A DNA stretch of 64,000 nt, taken from positions 682,001 through 746,000 of the forward strand of contig NZ_SOQZ01000001.1 in assembly GCF_004366715.1 (NCBI RefSeq), in the 5' to 3' direction. The position numbers and the translations under genes are program-made. How positions within the stretch are numbered: position 1 is the first letter of the stretch; the number at the start of each line of letters is the position of its first letter. The notes beneath the pieces are model-generated. The model did not search any database. It was given only the letters and a program-made list of their open reading frames with translations, and had not been told where the DNA came from. The stretch comes from Meridianimaribacter flavus (lineage in GTDB: Bacteria > Bacteroidota > Bacteroidia > Flavobacteriales > Flavobacteriaceae). Positions 54,629 through 62,812 of this stretch are shown in pieces.

Positions 54629-55012
54629 CTATAATACGTGCTTTTCAAAAATTTTATTTAATTCTTCTCCTGGATTATCGGTTAAACCAGAATGTGTTTT
54701 AGAACTTTGTATTACTGTGCTTCTTGAGGCTGCTAACCAACGAAATCTATCAGAAAGTTCAAATTGTCCAATTGCTCCAGATGAAGGTGAGCCTTTACAA
54801 ATTAGTTCCCAAGATTTTAAGTGATTATTGATGTCTTCTTTGTCAAGTTCGCAAGAAAAAGCCTTTAACTTCTCATTGTCGACATGATATTTAACATTAA
54901 GAAATTTTTTTCGTTTAGAGTATAAAATGACTCCAACATTAAAAAACTCTTCACGTTCAACCTTTGGAACGAGTCTAATTATGGCATATTCAAAAGTGAC
55001 TTTATCTTGCAT
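54629..55012 (-). CDS. DUF3037 family protein
   Basis: 127 residues, no signal. DUF3037 features: FEYAIIRLVPKVEREEFFNVGVILYSKRKKFL at the start and LSDRFRWLAASRSTVIQSSKTHSGL near the end. Family function unknown. Its start overlaps the HipA-like kinase gene by 11 bases; the two families are often neighbours, so they likely act together. Confidence 0.88.
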   Translation of the reverse strand: MQDKVTFEYAIIRLVPKVEREEFFNVGVILYSKRKKFLNVKYHVDNEKLKAFSCELDKEDINNHLKSWELICKGSPSSGAIGQFELSDRFRWLAASRSTVIQSSKTHSGLTDNPGEELNKIFEKHVL

Positions 55013-55781
55013 TTTCGATTTCGTTTATTAGAGCATCAATGTTTGATAGTCTAGAAATTAAATAGCTCAAATAGGCTGTTCTTATTTGACTTGGGTTTAA
55101 CGCATCAGATTCATTTAGTAGCCAATTTTCGGGTATTGTATTAATAATGGTTTCTAACGTGTCTTTATTTAAAGCTTCAATGATTGTTTTTGAAGCTTCA
55201 TCAAGACGTGTTGCCTGTTTAACTAGTACATGGTCTTTTATAAGAGGAAATGTTCTTGTTAAATGACTTTCCCAAGTAGCCCAATTATGATGAAAATAGA
55301 AGCTAGCTCCATTATCAATAACCCATAATTCTTTATTCCAGTTAAGCAGATTTGTGTTTTTGGCTGTTCTGTCTATATTGCTAATAATACTATCTAATAA
55401 TACAATTTTTGAAGCTGTTAAACTATCAACGTCAAACGCTAAAGGGTCGTAAGTAATAGAACTACTTAAATAATGTAATCCTAGATTTAAGCCTACACTA
55501 AATTTAAGTAAGTCTTGTATCTCTTCGTCAGGTTCTGTTTTGCTAAAGGAATCGTCTAAATTCATAAACACTAATTCAGGAACTTTTAAACCAATAGCAC
55601 GTGCTATTTCACCTCCAATTAATTCGGAAATTAGTGTTTTTTTTCCTTGACCAGAACCTCTGAATTTTAGTACATAGAGAAAACCGTCGCTAGCTTCAAC
55701 AATAGCAGGTAAAGAACCACCTTCTCTTAAAGGTGTAATATATTTTACAACATCAACAGTTCTTATGTCTAATGTGTTCAT
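55002..55781 (-). CDS. HipA-like Ser/Thr kinase
   Basis: 259 residues, shorter than HipA (~440): it lacks the HipA N-terminal cap. Kinase motifs are intact: Lys in FLYVLKFRGSGQG, catalytic loop SNIDRTAKNTNLL (D and N), metal Asp in LWVIDNGASFYF. HipA relatives phosphorylate tRNA synthetases or other proteins, but the target here is unknown and no HipB antitoxin is present. Overlaps the DUF3037 gene and starts five bases after the O-methyltransferase stop. Confidence 0.85.
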   Translation of the reverse strand: MNTLDIRTVDVVKYITPLREGGSLPAIVEASDGFLYVLKFRGSGQGKKTLISELIGGEIARAIGLKVPELVFMNLDDSFSKTEPDEEIQDLLKFSVGLNLGLHYLSSSITYDPLAFDVDSLTASKIVLLDSIISNIDRTAKNTNLLNWNKELWVIDNGASFYFHHNWATWESHLTRTFPLIKDHVLVKQATRLDEASKTIIEALNKDTLETIINTIPENWLLNESDALNPSQIRTAYLSYLISRLSNIDALINEIENAR

Positions 55782-55786
55782 ATTAT

Positions 55787-56434
55787 TTAAGATGGTAGTT
55801 TTCTACTTATTGTTAATCCGTCTCTTATTGGTAATAAAACGGTTTCTATTCTAGGGTCATTTTTTAAAAGCGCATTGTACTCTAGCAATGCTTTAGTTGA
55901 TGCATCATCAGGTTTTAGTGCTTCAATAACTTTTCCGCTCCACAATACGTTGTCAGATAAAATGATGCCTCCAACGTTGAGTTTGTCAATAATGGTGTGA
56001 AAATAGTTTACATAATTTGGTTTATCAGCATCTATAAAAACTAAATCAAAAGTCTTATTTAGCTTTGGAATAATTTCCAGTGCATTACCTAAATGTTGAT
56101 GAATTTGATTTCCGTACTGTGATTTGTCAAAATATTTTCTTTGAAAATCTACCAGCTCTTCATTAATATCTATAGTATCTAATTCACCATTACTTTGTAT
56201 TCCTTCAGCTAAGCATAAAGCCGAATAACCAGTGTATGTGCCTATTTCAAGGATGTTTTTTGGGTTAACCAATTTTGAAATCATGCTCAACACTCTACCT
56301 TGATAATGACCACTGAGCATACGTGGTTGCAATATTTTTTGATAGGTTTCTCTAGTAAGTTGTTGTAGTAAATCTGGTTCGTTTTCAGAATGTGCAACTA
56401 CGTAATCATCTAATTGTTGAGGTAAAAAGTGCAT
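55787..56434 (-). CDS. O-methyltransferase (class I, COMT-like family 3)
   Basis: 215 residues. Motif I NILEIGTYTGYSALCLAEGI, DTIDINEEL, the metal site FDLVFIDADKPNYVNYF and SDNVLWSGKV identify the divalent-metal catechol/caffeoyl-CoA O-methyltransferase family. Substrate unknown; it could methylate a hydroxylated aromatic, perhaps one of the kynurenine intermediates, given position downstream of ACMS decarboxylase. That link is inference. Confidence 0.9.
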   Translation of the reverse strand: MHFLPQQLDDYVVAHSENEPDLLQQLTRETYQKILQPRMLSGHYQGRVLSMISKLVNPKNILEIGTYTGYSALCLAEGIQSNGELDTIDINEELVDFQRKYFDKSQYGNQIHQHLGNALEIIPKLNKTFDLVFIDADKPNYVNYFHTIIDKLNVGGIILSDNVLWSGKVIEALKPDDASTKALLEYNALLKNDPRIETVLLPIRDGLTISRKLPS

Positions 56435-56451
56435 CGATAATGTAATTTTAT

Positions 56452-56477
56452 GTCATGCTGAGCTTGTCTAAGCATCT
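56452..56477. repeat. GTCAT...ATCT palindromic repeat
   Basis: Begins GTCATGCTGAGCTTG and ends TCTAAGCATCT, an imperfect hairpin in the 80-base gap between ACMS decarboxylase and the O-methyltransferase. Same constant edges as the other units, different stem. Confidence 0.75.
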
Positions 56478-56514
56478 TTTGGATGTTTATATTTTTTAAT
56501 TCTAAATAGAAGAG

Positions 56515-57597
56515 TTATCCTAAAATTCTATTAACCAATTTTTTCTTAGCATCTTCATCATCACCACATAACCATTGTATAACGTTATCTTCCCACATCG
56601 CATCACGTTCTTCTTCTGTAATTATATTTCGTTCTATAGCTAAATCTAAAATTTTACCAGGATAAGAAGACTGTTTAGCGCTTTCCATTTCTCCTAAAGG
56701 ATAAGGATCGTCTAATCCCATTAAAACCTGTTTAGAAGTTTGGTTTTTTATAAGTAATGATAAACTTCCTGTATCATGAACTAAGGTGTCAAAAAAGATG
56801 TTTTTGTGTCCAACTGCTTTTCTTGGGTGGTGTTTCCCTTCAAATAAATCTGGTCGTCCATCAAACCCTTGTATACGTCTTCCTAAGTTTATCTGTGCCA
56901 ACTGCCCACCATGAGCAAAACAAGTTCGCATATTAGGATATTTATCTTGATAACCATTTAAGGTTAAAAAGTGATATGCATCTGCACATTGGGCTAGCAT
57001 CCAAATAAGATGAAAACGCCATGAGGTGTTTTCTAGCTTTATAAATTTTTCACCATCGTAAGGATGAATTTCTACAGCTAAATTATACTTGTTTGCAAGC
57101 TCAAAGATGGGTTCGTTTTCCTCATCAAAAATACAACGCCAAGTACCTATTGTATCCATGTAGTGCGTAGGTAAGCATAGCAATTGTAAGCCTAATTCCT
57201 CTACACAACGTTCAATTTCCCAACAAGCACCTCGTACAAATCCAGGATGTACTACAAAGCCACAAGTAAACTTGCTTGGGTTGTCATGTTGAATTTTAGC
57301 ATTGAAATCATTTTGAAAACGCAAGGCTTGCTTCATTTCTTCAACACGTAATCCGTTTCCGTAGAGTTGAGAAAGGTTTAAAACGACAGCATGGTCTATT
57401 TTAAAACGTTCCATCCATGCTAATTTTTCATTGAGGAAGAAACTAGAATCGGTTACTGGTCGACTCCAATCTTTTTGAAGCATGAATTTTCGGTCTTTGT
57501 CCACCCAAAAAATACCTTTGTCTTTCATAAACTGAGGGATTTCTTCAGGATAAGGAAGTAAGTGTGAGTGACCGTTTATACGAAGTTTACGTTTCAT
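56515..57597 (-). CDS. 2-amino-3-carboxymuconate-6-semialdehyde decarboxylase (ACMSD)
   Basis: 360 residues, amidohydrolase fold. N-terminal metal motif NGHSHLLPYPEEIP, FTCGFVVHPGFVRGAC, VEIHPYDGEKF, FAHGGQLAQINLGRR and the late Asp in MGLDDPYPLGEM. It removes CO2 from ACMS, steering the 3-hydroxyanthranilate product away from quinolinate and into catabolism. Three bases after the dioxygenase gene, so the substrate assignment is strong. Confidence 0.92.
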   Translation of the reverse strand: MKRKLRINGHSHLLPYPEEIPQFMKDKGIFWVDKDRKFMLQKDWSRPVTDSSFFLNEKLAWMERFKIDHAVVLNLSQLYGNGLRVEEMKQALRFQNDFNAKIQHDNPSKFTCGFVVHPGFVRGACWEIERCVEELGLQLLCLPTHYMDTIGTWRCIFDEENEPIFELANKYNLAVEIHPYDGEKFIKLENTSWRFHLIWMLAQCADAYHFLTLNGYQDKYPNMRTCFAHGGQLAQINLGRRIQGFDGRPDLFEGKHHPRKAVGHKNIFFDTLVHDTGSLSLLIKNQTSKQVLMGLDDPYPLGEMESAKQSSYPGKILDLAIERNIITEEERDAMWEDNVIQWLCGDDEDAKKKLVNRILG

Positions 57598-57600
57598 AAA

Positions 57601-58137
57601 TTATTCTTCTATCTGAACTTTTTTTGGTGGTTGCATTACATGTCCACAGTTAGGACAACTGCGTTTACCAGAATCACCATAATATTTATCAAAAATTTTA
57701 GGCATATCAGTTTCAATATTGTCTAGAGTAAAATCTTCTTCATACAGTTTTGTTGTACAGTTTTCACAAAACCACAGCAAAGCATCTTGTACACCTTCTT
57801 CTCGAGGGTATTCTATAACCAATCCAACTGTGTTGGCGCCACGTTGAGGTGAGTGTGGTACTTTAGGAGGTAATAAAAACATTTCTCCTTCACGTATATG
57901 AATATCTTTAGGCTCGCCTTCATCAATAACTTTTAGTGTAATATCTCCTTCAACTTGATAGAAAAACTCAGGAGTTTCATTATAATGATAATCTTTTCTG
58001 CTGTTTGGTCCACCAACAACCATAACAATAAAATCACCATCTTTCCAAACCACTTTATTGCCAACAGGAGGTTTTAATAAGTGACGGTTTTCTTCAATCC
58101 ATTCTTTAAAATTTATGGGAGGATATAATTTACTCAT
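57601..58137 (-). CDS. nbaC: 3-hydroxyanthranilate 3,4-dioxygenase
   Basis: 178 residues, cupin with catalytic iron in SRKDYHYNETPEFFYQVEGDI (His, Glu) and PKVPHSPQRG (His). The bacterial-type second rubredoxin-like site is present: CENC early and CPNCGHVM at the C-terminus. It opens the ring of 3-hydroxyanthranilate to ACMS. Three-base gap to ACMSD. Confidence 0.95.
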   Translation of the reverse strand: MSKLYPPINFKEWIEENRHLLKPPVGNKVVWKDGDFIVMVVGGPNSRKDYHYNETPEFFYQVEGDITLKVIDEGEPKDIHIREGEMFLLPPKVPHSPQRGANTVGLVIEYPREEGVQDALLWFCENCTTKLYEEDFTLDNIETDMPKIFDKYYGDSGKRSCPNCGHVMQPPKKVQIEE

Positions 58138-58161
58138 GACGTTTGATTTTATGTTATAAAG

Positions 58162-58944
58162 TTACAAAGATTTTGTTCGTCCACCATCAACAGGAAGATT
58201 AATTCCGTTAATGTAACTGGCACATTCGCTAGCTAAAAAGGTGATGGCTGCAGCTAGTTCTTCAGGTTTTGCAAAACGTTTTGCTGGTACAGCGCTTTTC
58301 ATGGCGTTAGCAGCATCTTCTTCAGATTTACCAGTTTTTGCACTTTTGTTTTTGATGATTTCGGTTAATCGTTCCGTTCCTGTAGCACCTGGTAATACGT
58401 TGTTTACTGTAATACCAAACTGTCCAAGCTCATTAGCTAAAGTTTTACTCCAATTAGCTACAGCACCACGAATGGTATTACTTACACCAAGTCCTTCTAA
58501 TGGCTGTTTTACAGAGGTAGAAATGACATTGATAATACGTCCATATTCTTCATCTTTCATAAACGGAACAACAGCTTGAGCCAATACATGATTACATTTT
58601 AAATGCTGTGTAAAGGCATTTTCAAATTCTTCTATTTTAGCATCAAAAACTGGTCCACCAGCTGGTCCACCAGTATTGTTTACTAACACATGAAATCCGT
58701 GATTATTCTTAATATAGCTTTCTACTTTTTCTTTTAATTCCATCGGATTAGAAAAATCGGCTACGATATAATCGTGGTTTCTGTGTTTTGGTAATTCGTC
58801 TAAAACAGCTTTTAGCTTGTCTTCGTTTCTTGCTACTAGTGTGATATTTGCACCTTCTTCAGCTAAAGCTAAAGCAGTTGCTTTACCAATTCCTGCTGTG
58901 CTACCACATACTAGCGCGTATTTGTTGTTTAGTTTTAAGTCCAT
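58162..58944 (-). CDS. Short-chain dehydrogenase-like protein, atypical active site
   Basis: 260 residues, Rossmann SDR: ALVCGSTAGIGKATALALAE, NNTGGPAGG (NNAG-like) and GRIINVISTSVKQPLEG. Where the catalytic YxxxK should be, the sequence reads SNTIRGAVANWSKTLANEL, so Tyr is replaced by Ser and Lys by Arg. C-terminal INLPVDGGRTKSL keeps the usual PVDGG. I recall an SDR subfamily with this SNTxR pattern. Its place between the muconate dehydrogenase and HAAO genes suggests a role in tryptophan catabolism, but the reaction is unknown. Confidence 0.85.
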   Translation of the reverse strand: MDLKLNNKYALVCGSTAGIGKATALALAEEGANITLVARNEDKLKAVLDELPKHRNHDYIVADFSNPMELKEKVESYIKNNHGFHVLVNNTGGPAGGPVFDAKIEEFENAFTQHLKCNHVLAQAVVPFMKDEEYGRIINVISTSVKQPLEGLGVSNTIRGAVANWSKTLANELGQFGITVNNVLPGATGTERLTEIIKNKSAKTGKSEEDAANAMKSAVPAKRFAKPEELAAAITFLASECASYINGINLPVDGGRTKSL

Positions 58945-58950
58945 AATAAC

Positions 58951-59018
58951 TTCCTGCGTAGGCAGGAATCTTTTTAGTTTATATTGTTAAATGAGATTCC
59001 TGCTTTCGCAGGAATGAC
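58951..59018. repeat. Pair of palindromic repeats between ALDH and SDR genes
   Basis: Two units in opposite orientation: TTCCTGCGTAGGCAGGAATC (58951-58970) and, 23 bases later, GATTCCTGCTTTCGCAGG followed by AATGAC (58995-59018). Arms of the two also pair with each other. They fill most of the 75-base gap. Confidence 0.85.
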
Positions 59019-59019
59019 A

Positions 59020-60459
59020 TTAATACTTTATACATACATTCTTAGCCTCAGTAAAAAAGCGTAAAGCTTCAAATCCACCTTCACGACCAACACCACTAGC
59101 TTTAACGCCACCAAAAGGTGTGCGTAAATCGCGCATCATCCAAGTGTTTACCCAAACAATACCTGCTTGTAATTGGTTGCTCATCCGCATCGTGCGTTTT
59201 AGATTATTCGTCCAAAGCGTTGCGGATAATCCATATTTCACCTTATTAGCCATTTCTAACACGTTATCTTCAGTTTTAAATGACATAATGGTAACTATTG
59301 GACCAAAAATTTCTTCTTGATTTACTCGACAATCGTCTGTTTTAACTTCTATAACTGTTGGTTGTAAATAGTAACCGTTTTCGAAGCCTTCAACAGTAAC
59401 TTCGCTTCCGCCACATAAAATAGTTGCACCTTCTTCTTTAGCAATTTCGACGTAGCTTTTCACCTTTTCAAGGTGCGGTTTTGAAACTAAAGCACCTATA
59501 TTCGTGTCTTTTTCTGAAGGATGACCAACTTTCAAGCTTTTAACTTTTTCGACAAAGTCGGCTTTGAATTTCTCATAAATAGTTTCCTCTACAAAAATTC
59601 GGCTTCCGCATAAACAAATTTGACCTTGATTAGCAAACGACGAACGTACGGTTGTGTTCAACATATCGTCATAATCGCAATCGGCAAAGATGATATTTGG
59701 GTTTTTTCCGCCTAATTCTAAAGACAATTTTTTAAACATTGGTGCAGCTACTTTGGCAATATGTGCGCCAGTTGCTGTTCCTCCAGTAAAACTAATGGCT
59801 TTGATATTTGGATGTTCTATAATAGCTTGACCAGTCGTTGTGCCTAAACCGTGAACAATATTCAATACACCTTTTGGTAAACCAGCTTCGTTGCAAATTT
59901 TGCCTAATAAATACGCTGTCATAGGTGTAACTTCGCTTGGTTTGGCAACAACGCAATTACCTGCTGCGATTGCTGGTGCGATTTTCCAAGTGAACAGATA
60001 CAAAGGTAAATTCCAAGGACTAATGCAGCCCACAACTCCAATAGGTTGGCGAAGCGTATAATTCACCGCGTTTTGACCAATGCTTTCGTGACTTTCGCTT
60101 GCAAATTGTGTAATGGCATTTCCAAAAAATCTGAAATTACTTGCTGCTCTAGGTATATCAACCATTTTAGCAAGACTTACAGGTTTTCCATTATCTTTAC
60201 TTTCGGCTTCTGCAAAACGGTCTAAATTGGCTTCTAGTAATTCTGAAATTTTAATGAGGATTCTGCTACGCTCTTCTAAAGTAGTTTGACTCCAGCTTGG
60301 GAAAGCAGATTTAGCACTTTGATAAGCTTGCTCTACATCTTCTTTTGATGAGTTTGGAATTTGTCCATAGACTTCACCATTTGAAGGATTGTAGTTGTCA
60401 ATCCACTGATTGCTTTCTGGATTGGCAAATTCGCCTTTTATGTAGTTTTTAATGTTCAT
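59020..60459 (-). CDS. Aldehyde dehydrogenase, probable 2-aminomuconate semialdehyde dehydrogenase
   Basis: 479 residues from ATG 60459. ALDH superfamily: Rossmann ISFTGGTATGAHI, Glu in LSLELGGKNPNI, catalytic Cys in FANQGQICLCGSRIF, EEIFGPIVTIMSF and TPFGGVKASGVGREGG. The 2-hydroxymuconic/2-aminomuconic semialdehyde group fits by position in the pathway: it oxidises the ACMSD product with NAD+. A GTG at 60468 is an alternative start. Confidence 0.9.
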   Translation of the reverse strand: MNIKNYIKGEFANPESNQWIDNYNPSNGEVYGQIPNSSKEDVEQAYQSAKSAFPSWSQTTLEERSRILIKISELLEANLDRFAEAESKDNGKPVSLAKMVDIPRAASNFRFFGNAITQFASESHESIGQNAVNYTLRQPIGVVGCISPWNLPLYLFTWKIAPAIAAGNCVVAKPSEVTPMTAYLLGKICNEAGLPKGVLNIVHGLGTTTGQAIIEHPNIKAISFTGGTATGAHIAKVAAPMFKKLSLELGGKNPNIIFADCDYDDMLNTTVRSSFANQGQICLCGSRIFVEETIYEKFKADFVEKVKSLKVGHPSEKDTNIGALVSKPHLEKVKSYVEIAKEEGATILCGGSEVTVEGFENGYYLQPTVIEVKTDDCRVNQEEIFGPIVTIMSFKTEDNVLEMANKVKYGLSATLWTNNLKRTMRMSNQLQAGIVWVNTWMMRDLRTPFGGVKASGVGREGGFEALRFFTEAKNVCIKY

Positions 60460-60530
60460 TTTATTCACAGATAATAGAAAAAAGAGTTTAGAGAATAGAG
60501 TTTTTGTCTTTCCTCTTTGTTCTCTTTTCT

Positions 60531-60941
60531 TTACTCTTTTCTTTTGTAAGCCATCACCTTAATCTCAACCAGCAAATCAGGATGCGGTAATTGGTGAACA
60601 GCAACTGTTGTTCTTGTTGGTCCTGTTGCTTTTTCAAAAAACTCAGCGTAGGCTTTGTTGTAACCTGCAAAATCGTTCATATTTACTAAAAAGGTAGTCA
60701 CATCAACTACGTCTTTTAGACTGGCACCAACGGTTTGTAAATTTTTATCGATGTTTTTTAAAACTTCTCTAGTTTGAACTTCGATATCTAATTTTTTGGT
60801 GTTCATTTCGTCAATAAGTTCCACACCAGCAATAGTATTGTCAGCTCGTCTTGAACTGGTTCCTGAAACGAAAATGAAATCGCCTACCACTTTTACATGT
60901 GGATACGCGCCTCTTGGTGTTACTTTAGTTCCTTCGTTCAT
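60531..60941 (-). CDS. RidA-family protein, probable 2-aminomuconate deaminase
   Basis: 136 residues. RidA/YjgF fold: [71 protein letters not shown] with the conserved Arg and Glu. In the meta pathway a RidA homologue deaminates 2-aminomuconate; context supports this over general imine hydrolysis. 71 bases upstream of the ALDH gene. Confidence 0.87.
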   Translation of the reverse strand: MNEGTKVTPRGAYPHVKVVGDFIFVSGTSSRRADNTIAGVELIDEMNTKKLDIEVQTREVLKNIDKNLQTVGASLKDVVDVTTFLVNMNDFAGYNKAYAEFFEKATGPTRTTVAVHQLPHPDLLVEIKVMAYKRKE

Positions 60942-60958
60942 AATGTGTTTATCTTTTT

Positions 60959-61036
60959 GTCATTCTGAACTTGATTCAGAATCTATTCATGTTCTTTTGT
61001 GGTTAAAATGGATTCCGCATCGTAGTGCGGAATGAC
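60959..61036. repeat. Pair of palindromic repeats between KMO and RidA genes
   Basis: Two units with opposite orientation: GTCATTCTGAACTTGATTCA (60959-60978, ending GAATCT at 60984), whose core equals the nqr unit, and GATTCCGCATCGTAGTGCGG then AATGAC (61011-61036). Confidence 0.85.
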
Positions 61037-61039
61037 AAC

Positions 61040-62437
61040 CTACTTCAATCCAGCAATTCTATCGTCTTCTAGAATGTTTTCGGTTTCGGTTTTGACCTTT
61101 TCTAAATTCAATTTTAAATCGTCTTGAATATTCAATTTGCCATCTGCTAGCATATTGAGTATCGCTTTGTCTTGTGCGCGACCTCTTAACATGGCTTCTC
61201 TATAACCAACATTTTCGTTAAAAGTTACTAGAGAATACTTTGAAGAATAGTCATTAGGAAAATGCTTTTCTAAGGCCATTTCTAAAGTGCGTTTTTCTCT
61301 AAAGTTTGCATGATTAACATGACCTTTCATTTCGTGGAAATTATCGATAGCTAAGTCAGCAATGGCATCAGTGTCTTTTTTGCGAGATTTTTCATAAATC
61401 TTGAAAATGGTTTCCCAATCGTCATGACCTTCATCTAGGACTTTATCAAATTGTACAACATCTTCAAAGGAAGCATTCATACCTTGACCATAAAACGGAA
61501 CAATAGCATGAGCAGCATCTCCCATTAAAAGCGTATTGCCTTTGTAATGCCAAGGCGAACATTTTACTGTGCCGAGAGGTGATGTTGGGTTTTCAAAGAA
61601 ATCGTCAACAAGATTAGGCATGAGCTCTAGAGCGTCTTTAAAATATTTTCCGAAGAACTCTAGAACACGTTCTTTTGAGGTTAGATTGTTGAAATTGTAT
61701 TCGCCTTCATCATAGCTTAAAAATAGCGTTACCGTAAAACTACCATCGAGATTTGGTAATGCTATAAGCATAAAAGATTCGCGTCCCCAAATATGCAACG
61801 CATTTTTATAGGTTTTATAGCTTCCGTTTTCACCTGGAAGAATACTTAATTCTTTATAGCCATGTGTTAACCAATCTTGCGAAAAACTAAAGAGAAACTT
61901 TTTTCCCAAATAATAACTTTTTCGCATTGCAGAACCTGCTCCATCAGTAGCAATAATTACATCTGCGTCTTCAACAAATTCAGTATTGTTTGTATAATCT
62001 TTAAATAGAGCTGTCGTTTTTTCGAAATCTACCGATTTACATTTTCTGTTGAAGTAAATGGAAACATTTTTATGCTTTTCAGCTTCGTCAAGTAAAAGTG
62101 CATTGAGTTCACCTCTTGAAATAGAATTTATAAATTCATGTTCGCGACCACTATAAGGAGCTAAAACAGTATTGCCTTCTATGTCATGAAGCATACGACC
62201 ATTCATGGGAATACAAAGGTCTTTTACTTTGTCTTCAATACCAACTAGTTTCATGGCTTTGTTGCCACGATCAGAAAAAGCTAGGTTTATGGAACGACCT
62301 GCAGAAATATCTACTTTACGTAAATCAGGACGCATTTCCATAACAGTGACGTTAAAACCTCGTTGTCCTAAGCGTAACGCTAATAGTGAACCACAAAGTC
62401 CTGCGCCAATAATGAGTATGTTTTGTTGTTTAGTCAT
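61040..62437 (-). CDS. kmo: Kynurenine 3-monooxygenase
   Basis: 465 residues, FAD monooxygenase. FAD motif ILIIGAGLCGSLLALRLGQ at the N-terminus, DG motif IIATDGAGSAMRK and GD motif LLMGDAAHAIVPFYGQGMNA. It hydroxylates kynurenine to 3-hydroxykynurenine with NADPH and O2. ATG 62437 (MTKQQNILI) is chosen; the ATG at 62446 lies in the palindromic repeat just upstream. The C-terminal membrane-anchor seen in eukaryotic KMO is absent, as in other bacterial enzymes. Confidence 0.95.
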   Translation of the reverse strand: MTKQQNILIIGAGLCGSLLALRLGQRGFNVTVMEMRPDLRKVDISAGRSINLAFSDRGNKAMKLVGIEDKVKDLCIPMNGRMLHDIEGNTVLAPYSGREHEFINSISRGELNALLLDEAEKHKNVSIYFNRKCKSVDFEKTTALFKDYTNNTEFVEDADVIIATDGAGSAMRKSYYLGKKFLFSFSQDWLTHGYKELSILPGENGSYKTYKNALHIWGRESFMLIALPNLDGSFTVTLFLSYDEGEYNFNNLTSKERVLEFFGKYFKDALELMPNLVDDFFENPTSPLGTVKCSPWHYKGNTLLMGDAAHAIVPFYGQGMNASFEDVVQFDKVLDEGHDDWETIFKIYEKSRKKDTDAIADLAIDNFHEMKGHVNHANFREKRTLEMALEKHFPNDYSSKYSLVTFNENVGYREAMLRGRAQDKAILNMLADGKLNIQDDLKLNLEKVKTETENILEDDRIAGLK

Positions 62438-62441
62438 GTTT

Positions 62442-62466
62442 GTCATTCCTGCGAAGGCAGGAATCT
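62442..62466. repeat. Palindromic repeat upstream of kmo
   Basis: GTCATTCCTGCGAAGGCAGG then AATCT; perfect-type hairpin with the same edges as the other units, in the gap between the small PH-like gene and kmo. Confidence 0.85.
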
Positions 62467-62470
62467 TTAT

Positions 62471-62812
62471 TTAATTATTTAATTTACTTTTTAAATATTG
62501 GATTTCCTTATATGAAATTCTAAAATTATTTAAATTAATAAATTGTTTAAGGCTATCGTTATCTTCAAAACTTAAGTTGTGATTTAATGGATTGAATTTA
62601 ATTTTTGAAAAATTAGTGTACTCTTTGTTTTTTATAACCTTGCTTTTTGATACAAGTAATATTCTCTTATTTGTTATTATTAAAATATCTTTTCTATTTG
62701 TTAAAAGACCTAGTAAAGTCAAATGTTCTAATAAACTTTCCTCTGATTTTTTAACAAGCTTTATTAGTATATCTTCATTTTTAATTATAGAATCAACTAA
62801 TTTGCTACTCAT
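62471..62812 (-). CDS. Small protein with bacterial PH-like motif, unknown
   Basis: 113 residues, no signal. The stretch DILIITNKRILLVSKSKVIKNKEYTNFSKI resembles the strand pattern of bacterial PH (YvbH/bPH) domains, with LTN-KR-like motif; the N-terminal helix DSIIKNEDILIKLVKKSEESLLEHL is polar. Not an obvious pathway enzyme. Its start overlaps the kynureninase stop by eight bases, so it is co-transcribed with kynU and inserted between kynU and kmo. Confidence 0.6.
   Translation of the reverse strand: MSSKLVDSIIKNEDILIKLVKKSEESLLEHLTLLGLLTNRKDILIITNKRILLVSKSKVIKNKEYTNFSKIKFNPLNHNLSFEDNDSLKQFINLNNFRISYKEIQYLKSKLNN

Noticed and set aside
55002-55781. Classic HipBA toxin-antitoxin module
   Set aside because: There is no HipB-type DNA-binding partner and the kinase lacks the HipA N-terminal part; DUF3037 is not an HTH protein.
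32361-62466. Possible CRISPR-like array from the GTCAT palindromes
   Set aside because: The units are scattered across operon gaps with no regular spacers and no cas genes, so they are dispersed repeats.
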